A stretch of 64,000 nucleotides of DNA from Aureliella helgolandensis (GTDB taxonomy: Bacteria > Planctomycetota > Planctomycetia > Pirellulales > Pirellulaceae): contig NZ_CP036298.1 in assembly GCF_007752135.1 (NCBI RefSeq), positions 6,874,501 to 6,938,500 on the forward strand, in the 5' to 3' direction. A program made the translations under genes and the position numbers. A model generated the notes under the pieces. It searched no databases. It saw only the letters and a list, made by a program, of their open reading frames with translations, and was not told where the DNA came from. Positions 1 to 7,857 of this stretch are shown here, in pieces; the first letter of the stretch is position 1, and every line of letters begins with the position of its first letter.

Positions 1-128
1 GGTGCTCGTGCTGGTAATCAATTGGGGCTGCCAATGCCAGGCCGTGTGGGGCCGAGCGATTCCATTCAGAGTCTAGGCGGTGCCATAAGAGATGCGCAAC
101 ATGGGCGAATGAAGGTCGATACCGCTTC

Positions 129-632
129 GTGCGATATGCGGACGACTTCGTAGTTACCTGCCAGACCAAGGCTGAGGCTACAGCAGCACTGACGTTGGTT
201 CAATCCATAATGACAGAACTTGGGCTCTCATTGAGTCCTGAGAAAACGAAGATCACAAGCTACGGGAAAGGTTATGACTTCCTGGGGTTTCGACTCTCTC
301 GGCTGTCGCGAACGATGCGAGCCAAGTCAGTGGAGAAATTCAAGACCAAGGTCCAGGAGATAACCCGACGCCACCATAACCTGGACGGTACCGCCATCGA
401 GAAACGGAACCAAGTCATTCGAGGAACGGCGAACTACTTCGCCACGGAATTCTCAACATGTGTCTTTCTGTTTCAGCAGCTAGACAAGTGGATTCGAATG
501 CGAGTCCGCTGCATGAAATTCAAACGGAAAAGTGTTAACGACAACTACCGGATGAAGAAACGAGTTTTTCTAAAACGGCTTGGGCTCCTGGAACTGCTTA
601 GCTTTACTGCAACAACCATGGGACACTCATGA
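129..632 (+). pseudogene. Group II intron reverse transcriptase/maturase, 3' remnant
   Basis: The 167 residues hold the end of a group II intron-encoded protein. The RT active-site motif YADD is at residues 3-6 of this piece, followed by the thumb region (LGLSLSPEKTKI, then YDFLGF) and a maturase X domain with the typical IRGTANYF motif and a basic C-terminus. The same frame stays open upstream to at least position 54, but that sequence does not look like RT palm or finger motifs, so the N-terminal part is missing or was replaced by rearrangement. No intron domain V hairpin was recognised in the 200 nt after the stop. The frame continues for about 20 codons past the TGA, which suggests decay. 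I infer a non-mobile relic. Family assignment is sure; its boundaries are not. Confidence 0.8.
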
Positions 633-1218
633 ATCGAACTCCTCTACCGCGACCAACTCCAGAATGGAGGCCGGGTTACACCGCAGAGGCAATGAGAAGG
701 GGGTCGCCCGTTGCGAGAAAGACGCACGACGGTAAATATGGGGAAACGCCCCCATTGCGAAAACGGGGAGGTGGTGGCTGGCAATCGTGCCAGCCTCCGC
801 CTTACCCACTGAGCAAGAAAAGATAGTTGCCGCTACAAGGCAGTTTGGGACGCAACCTCCGCATTAAAATTCAAATTGCGATTAAATCAACATCCCGTGA
901 AGCGAGTATCGGTAACGGGTCGTCGATGTTGACTGAAGTGCACGATTCCGTATCTAGCATCGAAAACAGTGCAACAAATCGTTCGGTGCGCCGCCCAAGC
1001 AGGCAACGAGAAACAGAGTTGGCAGCGAGACAACATCGCGTTTCACCATTATGACTTACAGAAGTTCGACGCTCCAAACACGTGGAAGCAACTGGCTGTC
1101 TTGAACCGAATCCGCAGGTCGAATTCTGCGAAGCTGTGATTCAGAACTCTGCATAGTGGCGTCACTTGCAGTTCATTTTCAACCAACGAGAATGTCCAAC
1201 CGCAACTTGTAGACTTCG
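633..1218. other. Intergenic stretch with no supported gene
   Basis: Short frames here have no recognisable family and overlap a dispersed repeat (808-897). A Gly/Pro-rich, GC-rich stretch lies at 700-800. No RNA gene was seen. Confidence 0.5.
808..897 (-). repeat. Partial copy of the dispersed terminal-inverted-repeat element
   Basis: This segment matches the right half of the element at 27368-27491: a GAGCAAG-AAAGAT block, then CCGCTACAA, CCTCCGCA, and TAAAATTCAAATTGCGATTAAA running into a decayed terminus (TCAACATCCCG in place of TCAACAGCCCG). The left terminus is missing or degraded. The orientation is opposite to the copy at 38069. Confidence 0.75.
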
Positions 1219-1914
1219 TCACTCGAGTTCCTTTAACAGCACGACCTGTCGATCCCCAAATTTCAGATTGCGGTTGGGAACTTGGATCATTGGCAGAACA
1301 GCGGTCGGCAAAGTGCGGTTTCTCTTCAAGGATTGATAGAACTTCTCCATCGCAGCAGAGGGCAGGGAAGTGGTTGGATTGAGAGCAATCTGCTGGCTCT
1401 CAATCGACCCGAGCCACAGGTTCGTCCGTCCCGTGTGAAGCTTCTGCGCGTCAGTGAATGTCAGTACGATTAAGTGCATGTTTGGTGCTTCACGCATGGA
1501 GATGAAGCCTTGTTCCGACATCAGATCGACAGACGCTACCAAGACATTCAAGTCTTTAGCTCGTATCTGCACCCCGGCTCTTTTCTTGCCGATCAACACC
1601 GATTCGACCGACAGCGCGTTTCCCGGAACAGCCTGGCCATTCTTTGGAAGCGGTGCACCTAGCGGTTGCCCATTCCACTGCAACACCATTGGATCAAACT
1701 CACTCCCCAGAACGAACGACGGCACCGATTGCAAGCCTTCGGGTAAAGCCGTTTTTTTATTGGGACGAATGATTAGAACCAATCCAGTTGCGGATTGCAA
1801 TCGAATCAATCCGCCAGTGAATTGACGGACCTCTAATTCTTGAGCAGTCGAACTGGGGGCGTTAACCGTGACCGAGCCAATGCAGACCAGTAAAATCCAA
1901 ACGACAGTCTTCAC
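1219..1914 (-). CDS. Secreted protein of unknown function
   Basis: The 231-residue product begins with a plausible Sec signal peptide (hydrophobic residues 4-19, likely cleavage after STAQ near residue 25). The rest is a soluble protein with no motif I recognise: no cysteine pairs, no catalytic signature and no transmembrane segment. It is rich in short beta-strand-like stretches such as LVLIIRP and NVLVASVDLM. It stands alone between the intron relic and degraded DNA, so context gives no functional hint. Coding seems real because of the signal peptide, the length and a normal residue composition. Product localisation is probably periplasmic. Confidence 0.6.
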   Translation of the reverse strand: MKTVVWILLVCIGSVTVNAPSSTAQELEVRQFTGGLIRLQSATGLVLIIRPNKKTALPEGLQSVPSFVLGSEFDPMVLQWNGQPLGAPLPKNGQAVPGNALSVESVLIGKKRAGVQIRAKDLNVLVASVDLMSEQGFISMREAPNMHLIVLTFTDAQKLHTGRTNLWLGSIESQQIALNPTTSLPSAAMEKFYQSLKRNRTLPTAVLPMIQVPNRNLKFGDRQVVLLKELE

Positions 1915-2036
1915 AGCTTGTCTCCTAGTGAATGGCAGGCTGAGTTGTCCTCTCCTGGCCTCTTGGCCTCAAGGATTCGATCCAAGGCAGATCCCCGCGT
2001 GTACGCCGTAGCGAATCACCTCAACCTAACAAAAAC

Positions 2037-2290
2037 TCAGCCGTTGGGGGCCTCACAAGCGGTCTCGACATCGGGCAAGGCCTCAAACTCAGCGTGTTTG
2101 GCCTCAAACCACTTCTGCATTCGCCGGGAACGTGCATCAAGCTCCCCATGTCCTCGACGGATTCCAGGTGCCCCGCCTCTCCTTGGGGACGTATTTCCGC
2201 ACCTCGGGCTTTACTCATTTCGGCGATTTCCTCGGAGGCCTCCGCGCTGAATGTCGCGTCGCAGATACTTCCCAGTTGTTTGCCCGCCAT
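2037..2290 (-). pseudogene. Frameshifted small conserved-type protein
   Basis: From ATG at 2290 the frame reads a coherent small protein (CDATFSAEASEEIAEMSK, then GHLESVEDMGSLM). Near 2120 the sensible reading jumps frame: the first frame becomes Arg/Ser/Pro-rich, while the neighbouring frame continues as RMQKWFEAKHAEFEALPD and stops at TGA 2037-2039. Together the two parts give a plausible acidic protein of about 84 residues. This resembles a family of short bacterial proteins with an SFEEIAEMS-type helix and a KWFE..KAEF C-terminus, but I cannot name the family with certainty. A one-base indel in the genome or an assembly error would both explain it. Confidence 0.5.
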
Positions 2291-2317
2291 GGTCTTCCTG
2301 GTTTGCCTCGATTTCCG

Positions 2318-2608
2318 TTAATCCGCAAGTTCAGGCAGCGCAAGCAAGCCCAGTGGCTCGTCACGGTCTGACGATGTCTTCAGGTACCTAATGCCTTCTG
2401 CATTCTCAGCGACCTCTACGAATTCGCAGACATCGCCAACGACCACGAAGAATCGATACTGCCCGAGCTCAAGCCATAAAATTGCATCTTCTTGTGATAG
2501 TAACCATCGAGATCCGCCTGAATTAAATCCGCCGATGCGGTGTATTTTCTCGTAGCAATTGCCGCTATCTGACAGCACAACAAATTGCACCTGCAGTGTT
2601 GTGTGCAT
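2318..2608 (-). CDS. DUF3892 domain protein
   Basis: The 96-residue product matches the layout of DUF3892 proteins: an IHRIGG start motif (residues 22-27), then WLLSQEDAILWLELG, a YRFFVVVG strand, EVAENAEG and the closing RYLKTSSDRDEP-LLALPE block. The function of this family is unknown; members are small, often in accessory regions, and sometimes beside mobile elements, which fits this neighbourhood. The first about 18 residues may lie outside the domain, so the true start could be later, but no better ATG is present. No signal peptide or membrane segment is visible. Confidence 0.7.
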   Translation of the reverse strand: MHTTLQVQFVVLSDSGNCYEKIHRIGGFNSGGSRWLLSQEDAILWLELGQYRFFVVVGDVCEFVEVAENAEGIRYLKTSSDRDEPLGLLALPELAD

Positions 2609-3477
2609 AGAAATATCCCATCATGCTGGTGTAAGACGCTAGCGTGGCTGTTTCCAGTGGGCAGGCTGGACGCAAACTAAAGCGACTTTGGTGGGGCAAG
2701 CATTGAACGCTTGGGTCGCTAGCGAATAAGGTAGGTAAACTGAAGTCTAGGTCTCGAAGGCAACGAATGGCCATTCGGAGCGACCAATCTCATTGGTCTG
2801 CGGCAAATGTCGTAAGTACGAAGTTTGCTACCGACCGATCTAGGTGGCAGATTGTAATCATTCGTGGGTTCGCTTGCAGGGAATCAAAGGCATCATTTAC
2901 GAGCGATTATTCACAGTCTGCTCTACGAACTAGTTCCGGTTGGGATAGGAGACAGGCCAAGTCGAGCGACTAACGTGGAAGTTGGCACCACTTAGGTGTT
3001 GGCAAGCCCTGAAGAGCCTTGCACAGGATCGAATCCAGCGACTCGATGGAACTCAACACAACAGCACACCATCCAGCCGCTCTGGACTGGTCTCGCGGCA
3101 GGCTCCCTTTCCAATCGAGACTCGCATCCAGCGTGGAGAGGCGCCGAACCGCAACCTCAGGTGGCTTCTCGATGCGGCCTCACCTTCTCGGTAGCCATGC
3201 AAGTCGTCGCTGCAAACGGCAAGGAGCCTCACTCTTCCATTGAGCATTAAGGACCGTCGGAACAATTATTGGCGGATATTCGCCGAAACGCTCCGCCGGT
3301 TCGTTCGGGAAAATTACGATCGGCGGAGCGATTTGGCGGCTCTTATTGTTCCGACGGTCCTCAGCACTAAGCCGCCCGCCTTAGACTCGGCCTTCAGTCG
3401 AGTCTGGTTGAGCAAGTGTCTGAGCGTTGGTTGGTGAGGGTACACGCTCTGTAAGTCGTGTGGTCCAGGGGCTGACG
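2609..3477. other. Long intergenic stretch, no gene recognised
   Basis: Only short frames without family resemblance are present. The one clear structure is the 110-bp palindrome at 3251-3360, just past the 3' end of the convergent minus-strand gene at 3478. Confidence 0.5.
3251..3360. repeat. 110-bp palindromic element, copy 1
   Basis: The outer arms GGACCGTCGGAACAAT (3251-3266) and ATTGTTCCGACGGTCC (3345-3360) are perfect 16-bp inverted repeats. Inner arms CGCTCCGCCG (3289-3298) and CGGCGGAGCG (3321-3330) are a perfect 10-bp pair. The whole can fold as one long interrupted hairpin. A second 110-bp copy lies at 37680-37789 (14 differences counted by eye). It may be a MITE-like or REP-like repeat; a terminator role for the gene ending at 3478 is possible. 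Confidence 0.9.
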
Positions 3478-4662
3478 CTACTCGGCGGGCCAATCGGGTA
3501 GATCGAACTTTTTGACAGTATTACCGGTGTGCTCGGCGTAATGAGCTTCCATCTGGACCAACAAGGCGCGCAGCGTGGGCCAGCGGCTTCCAGGAGCCTG
3601 ACTGTCGACCGCGATGCCATCCAAGAGGTAGGCAAACCGCCGACAGAATGCTCCCACACGTTCGATTTGCCGAGCCTCTTCCGCTCCATCCCACTCAGGA
3701 TGGGCGGCCGTGTAATCGGGTGGCATTTGCTGAGGGTTCAGATCCAGGACGGGAATGGTTGGATCAACCGCATGATAGATCTGGGAAAAAAAGAGGAGCT
3801 GACGCCCCATCATGTGCTCAGTGTTCCATCGCGGAGTATGAGTTCCATTGGCGGGTTTAAAATTCATTTGTTTCGCCGATAGCTTAGCAAAGACGGCTTG
3901 CGATTCACGCGCCGCTTGCTCCATGGCCTCGAAGAGCTCCTCGAGCTCAGCGGGCATCTTCCACGGTTCCTCCCCCAAAACCACAACTTGAGTCGAAGCC
4001 GACGGATGCTCTGCAACAGCAGCAATGGCAAATGCATTGTGCTCGCGAGTTGCGACCTGCGATTCAGGCGAGATGTGCGACTGCAGCGAGCTCGCCCATT
4101 CAGCGGCGTCTCCTGGCGAGTTGGATATCAAGACGAAGCGTGGGCTCAGCTGCTGAAACACTTTCGCTAGTTTGGGCGGCAGCTCTTGCGAATGCTCGTT
4201 CGCCAGCAGGACGCATGCATCAACTCGCAACTCGGGCAGCGAGGCCACGTCGAGTTGCGTAAAAGCCAGCGGAGCACCAACCAACAGCTGCACACCGTCG
4301 GTTTGGATCAGCAAACCCACGTCTGTCCCCGCGGCCACAGACTGCACCTGCACTGAGGCAGCCTTGCTATCGACGGCGGCATCTAGAGGTTGCCATGTAG
4401 GCCGAGCGACGTTCGCAGGTCGAGACAGTGCATGTCGGTAGCTCTGCTCTGATAGCAGCAACGTTTGATCGTCCGAGGGCGTCGAGTCCTGGGGCGTGGG
4501 CGTTTCTCCCACGACTCGCAGCCGCAGTCCGTTCAAGGTTTCGATCGTAGCCACACCTTCCGGCTCAATGCGAATTCCGATGGGGTCTCCATCCGCAGCA
4601 GAGGCGAGGGCAGTGGTGAGCATGGCGAATAGTAGAAGACCGCAGTGGCAGCGAGGAAGCAT
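3478..4662 (-). CDS. Secreted two-part protein with C-terminal DinB-like domain
   Basis: The 394-residue product has a signal peptide (LLLFAMLTTALASA, residues 9-22). Residues about 30-230 contain beta-rich sequence with no confident family (possibly a degenerate metallo-beta-lactamase-like fold, since QLLVGAPLAFTQLDV and CVLLANEHS resemble its strands, but the HxHxDH motif is absent). Residues about 245-390 look like a DinB four-helix domain: RWNTEHMMGRQLLFFSQIY, then WDGAEEARQIERVGAFCRRF and QMEAHYAEHTGNT. The histidines in the helices could form the DinB metal site. The role is unknown; export suggests it works in the periplasm. It is transcribed alone. Confidence 0.7.
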   Translation of the reverse strand: MLPRCHCGLLLFAMLTTALASAADGDPIGIRIEPEGVATIETLNGLRLRVVGETPTPQDSTPSDDQTLLLSEQSYRHALSRPANVARPTWQPLDAAVDSKAASVQVQSVAAGTDVGLLIQTDGVQLLVGAPLAFTQLDVASLPELRVDACVLLANEHSQELPPKLAKVFQQLSPRFVLISNSPGDAAEWASSLQSHISPESQVATREHNAFAIAAVAEHPSASTQVVVLGEEPWKMPAELEELFEAMEQAARESQAVFAKLSAKQMNFKPANGTHTPRWNTEHMMGRQLLFFSQIYHAVDPTIPVLDLNPQQMPPDYTAAHPEWDGAEEARQIERVGAFCRRFAYLLDGIAVDSQAPGSRWPTLRALLVQMEAHYAEHTGNTVKKFDLPDWPAE

Positions 4663-5149
4663 GGTGGACTCGTTTTCAACGGAACAGGGGTTTCAGGGGA
4701 ACAAGGAAAATCCAACACGACGGAATTTCGCTTCAGACTACCGTTTCTGGGAGGGCTACGCCAGCACGTGGGCATGAGGTTGCCGCGTATCCGGCAAGCA
4801 ACAGGCTGACTGCCTGCAACTTTAAATCTCGATCGCATGTACGTCTTATAGGCTTTGGGGGTTTCCACACTTCTCTTGGCGAGTTGTGGGCTCCTAAACT
4901 ATGGCTTCTCAGCTCACCAGCGTTGATGGCCCAAGCGTTTGTCAAATGCGTGCCATCTCAACATCCCCAATCGCGCAGCTGCGGAAACACCTCTGCCTTG
5001 TTCAGCCAACGGGTTTAAAGGAGTGTACTTCCAAGAGGTCAGGAGACGCGACAACTTCAGAACAGATTTACAACCGCGAAAGACGCGAAAAAGGAGCGGC
5101 AGGAAGATGGGATGCGTGAGGGGGAGCAGCAATCCAGTCCAGCTTGCTG
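4663..5149. other. Intergenic stretch before the tandem array
   Basis: No gene or RNA was recognised. The stretch separates two minus-strand genes together with the 92-bp array that follows it. Confidence 0.4.
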
Positions 5150-5882
5150 CTTGCTGCCATGGTTGCACTCGGAGCGCGTTGTAGCGGTGAGCACTCGTCC
5201 TTGCTTACACAGCGGGTTACGATTGATGTGCGGTTGCTAGGCTGCTGCCATGGTCGCACTCGGAGCCGCGTTGTAGCGGTGAGCACTCGTCCTTGCTTAC
5301 GCAGCGGGTTGCGATTGATGTGCGGTTGCTAGGCTGCTGCTATGGTTGCACTCGGAGCCGCGTTGTAGCGGTGAGCACTCGTCCTTGCTTACGCAGCGGG
5401 TTACGATTGAAGTGCGGTTGCTAGGCTGCTGCCATGGTTGCACTCGGAGCGCGTTGTAGCGGTGAGCTCTCGTCCTTGCTTACGCAGCGGGTTGCGATTG
5501 AAGTGCGGTTGCTGGGCTGCCGCCATGGTCGCACTCGGAGCGCGTTGTAGCGGTGAGCACTCGTCCTTGCTTACGCAGCGGGTTACGATTGATGTGCGGT
5601 TGCTAGGCTGCTGCCATGGTCGCACTCGGAGCCGCGTTGTAGCGGTGAGCACTCGTCCTTGCTTACGCAGCGGGTTACGATTGATGTGCGGCGGCTGGGC
5701 TGCCGCCATGGCCGCACTCCGAGCGCGTTGTAGCGGTGAGCTCTCGTCCTTGCTTACGCAGCGGGTTACGATTGATGTGCGGTTGCTAGGCTGCTGCCAT
5801 GGTCGCACTCGGAGCCGCGTTGTAGCGGTGAGCACTCGTCCTTGCTTACGCAGCGGGTTGCGATTGAAGTGCGGTTGCTAGG
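5150..5882 (+). repeat. Tandem array, eight copies of a 91/92-bp unit
   Basis: The core GTAGCGGTGAGC recurs at 5181, 5273, 5365, 5456, 5547, 5639, 5730 and 5822, giving spacings of 92, 92, 91, 91, 92, 91 and 92 bp. Each unit reads GCTGCTGCCATGGTCGCACT, a GTTGTAGCGGTGAGCACTCG block, TCCTTGCTTACGCAGCGGGT and TGCGGTTGCTAG. Units differ by a few substitutions and there are no spacers, so it is not a CRISPR. The last unit supplies the stop codon of the minus-strand gene ending at 5878. Its core is homologous to single copies elsewhere (10143, 34896, 38069). Confidence 0.95.
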
Positions 5883-6555
5883 GGCTGTCTCCGACTGCAT
5901 CCGCATCGTTCTGCAAGGTCTTGGAGCAGGCGTTCCGCAGATCTACGACCACTTCGTCTAGCTTGTTGGCAGAGATGTCATCGGCATGGAAGCGGTGTAC
6001 ATAATGGAGCTCCGCAAAGGAGCGTTTGGACGACTCTGGAGGCGCAATGAGAGCAACAATTGTCTCCCCTTGCTCCAAGAAGCCAAGTTTAAGTTTGCGA
6101 CGTACCACCTGTGCTGGCACAGGGGCTCGCTCCAGAACTCCCAACGAGAGGGAACGCAGGGACTGCTTACTGGCCAGCAATTCCAACTCCTTCAACTGAG
6201 CGTTGAATTCCTCGTCGGTCGGTCGTGGATCGTTTTCATGGCTCACCAGCACGAACGACCACTTCAACGCATCCTGTTCCGCCACAACCGCATCCAAGGC
6301 TTTGAGCAACTCGACCACCGCAGGCGTTACCGCGCGGGTGTAGACGGCCACTTTCGGACTTTTGCGATTTAGCAGGACAGGGCAGGCCACGCGGGGTTGC
6401 GGATCCGCCCAAGGCCCCGTGACAAACCGGGCCACGGCACTACTCGGAGCCCTATCCCCCACGCTGAAGCTGGGCTGTTTCTCAGATTCATCACCATGCA
6501 GCCTGGGTACAGCCAGGGTGGCGATAGCAAGTACCAACATTTTAAGACGGTTCAT
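5878..6555 (-). CDS. Secreted protein of unknown function
   Basis: I chose the ATG at 6555 because it starts directly before a signal peptide (MNRLKMLVLAIATLAVPRLHG); an in-frame ATG at 6600 would add 15 polar residues. The mature protein of about 205 residues begins with SFSVGDRAPSS, reminiscent of the start of peroxiredoxin/thioredoxin-like domains, and contains beta-alpha stretches such as KVAVYTRAVTPAVVELLKAL and WSFVLVSHEND. No CxxC redox pair is present, so a thioredoxin-like fold is only a guess. The stop codon (CTA on the plus strand) falls inside the last 92-bp repeat unit, so the C-terminus has been set by the repeat. Confidence 0.65.
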   Translation of the reverse strand: MNRLKMLVLAIATLAVPRLHGDESEKQPSFSVGDRAPSSAVARFVTGPWADPQPRVACPVLLNRKSPKVAVYTRAVTPAVVELLKALDAVVAEQDALKWSFVLVSHENDPRPTDEEFNAQLKELELLASKQSLRSLSLGVLERAPVPAQVVRRKLKLGFLEQGETIVALIAPPESSKRSFAELHYVHRFHADDISANKLDEVVVDLRNACSKTLQNDADAVGDSP

Positions 6556-6650
6556 CGACCTCTCCACGCTCATGGGTTTGACGGACTTCAGCGCTCTCAA
6601 TCTCCATCATCCTAACAGATCGTTCGCTCCGCACTTGCGCTTACCGCAAG

Positions 6651-7673
6651 CTACTTCCAACGATCTGGCGTGGGAATGAATTGATCAATCGCTTCTAACG
6701 CAGAACCTCGGACGGTAGCGGCGAAACGCACTCCGACTTTGGCAATCTGATCGGCAGCGGTGGTCAGTTGCTCGCGATTGTTGAGTTTCAACTGCACTCC
6801 CGCGTAGGTGTTCAATGCCTCCTCGAGCAACGGTTGGTTCAGTTTGGATTGAGCCGCTGCTAAGCGCTTGGCAGCTCGCGCTGATCGCTGGGCAGCACCA
6901 ATACCAAAGGCAGCCTTTTCAGTAGCATCCGCCGTAGCGCGCAAGCTGAACTCGAGTTCGGCGATCATGCCGGCGACGAACATTTCTCGCAAGCGATTGC
7001 GATCCGAGGGTTGATTGCTGGTACCGTCGGACCGGACAAAATTGTGTCGCACGGTACCTTGAGACCACGAAACCAATTCGAAATCCAGGCTGCCGGCATT
7101 GTGTCCTCCGACATTCACCAATCTTTCGTTGGGCACGGTATGACACCTCAAACAACTTTGTGCCACCATGTATACATTGACCGGGTTGCGCATTCCCGCC
7201 GAAATACTCGACCGCAGGCGTTGGATGCGATGCTCGGGAGTTTCTGAATCACGCGTGGCCCCAGCGCCCCCATAATCGTTGTGCACGGAGATCCAGTCGC
7301 GGGCTGCACCATGGCACGATTCACAGGAGACGCCTGAGATTGCGGACAATTCTCCCGCGTCGTCTTGCATGGTGTAGTGGCATTGGATGCAGGCGGCATC
7401 TTCGCGGAAGGAGCCGATCCCCAGCTTGGATGCGATAGCCTTGGCTTCGGGCTTGCGATGCAGCGTTTTGAATGTTGCACTGTGCGGCGTTTGCTTCCAG
7501 ATTTGCACCTCTGAGGCATGGCATTTCTCGCAACTTTCATACCCCATCACTTTATGGGGATCAATATTCAGATGCAACTCACTGTTGCGTGGATCTTCGA
7601 CCGCCTGCCCAACGGCAGGCAGTGGAGCGAGAGTTACCAGGATCGTCGTGGCGAGGAGGAGCAACTTGTTCAT
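6651..7673 (-). CDS. Tetrahaem cytochrome c, c554-like
   Basis: Starting at the ATG at 7673, the product has a signal peptide (LLLLATTILVTLAPLPAVGQ) and four CXXCH haem-binding motifs: CEKCH, CIQCH, CESCH and CLRCH. The layout (MGYESCEKCH, then HSATFKTLH, then SGVSCESCHGAARDW) is typical of the cytochrome c554 / multihaem family that carries electrons in the periplasm. The C-terminal about 120 residues are helical and Ala-rich and lack haem motifs. A frame open up to 7865 would add 64 residues before the signal peptide and overlap the upstream gene; I regard that start as wrong. The upstream neighbour is a flavin/2Fe-2S reductase in the same orientation, suggesting a redox pair. Confidence 0.88.
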   Translation of the reverse strand: MNKLLLLATTILVTLAPLPAVGQAVEDPRNSELHLNIDPHKVMGYESCEKCHASEVQIWKQTPHSATFKTLHRKPEAKAIASKLGIGSFREDAACIQCHYTMQDDAGELSAISGVSCESCHGAARDWISVHNDYGGAGATRDSETPEHRIQRLRSSISAGMRNPVNVYMVAQSCLRCHTVPNERLVNVGGHNAGSLDFELVSWSQGTVRHNFVRSDGTSNQPSDRNRLREMFVAGMIAELEFSLRATADATEKAAFGIGAAQRSARAAKRLAAAQSKLNQPLLEEALNTYAGVQLKLNNREQLTTAADQIAKVGVRFAATVRGSALEAIDQFIPTPDRWK

Positions 7674-7857
7674 AGAATGCAAATTTTGAATAGATGAATC
7701 TGAATAAAGGAAAACGCTATCAAGTGAACAATGGATTGAGGTCTGCAGCTTCGTAGTCGGGTAACCCACTAGTTCGGCGAATGCGCGGAATGCATGGCAG
7801 GATTCGGGGCAGAACGAATTCCTGAGCGATGCCGCCCGGGCTGAAGTTTCGGGCGCG

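Noticed and set aside
629-826. Short Pro/Arg/Gly-rich frame after the RT remnant
   Set aside because: Composition is GC-driven and no family or ribosome site is visible; it probably overlaps intron-derived decay.
5401-5835. Long minus-strand frame across the tandem array with recurring CVSKDE-type peptides
   Set aside because: It exists only because the 91/92-bp units keep a frame open; there is no family, start signal or codon pattern independent of the repeat.
5150-5882. CRISPR array
   Set aside because: Units are contiguous without unique spacers, 91-92 bp long, and no cas genes are present.
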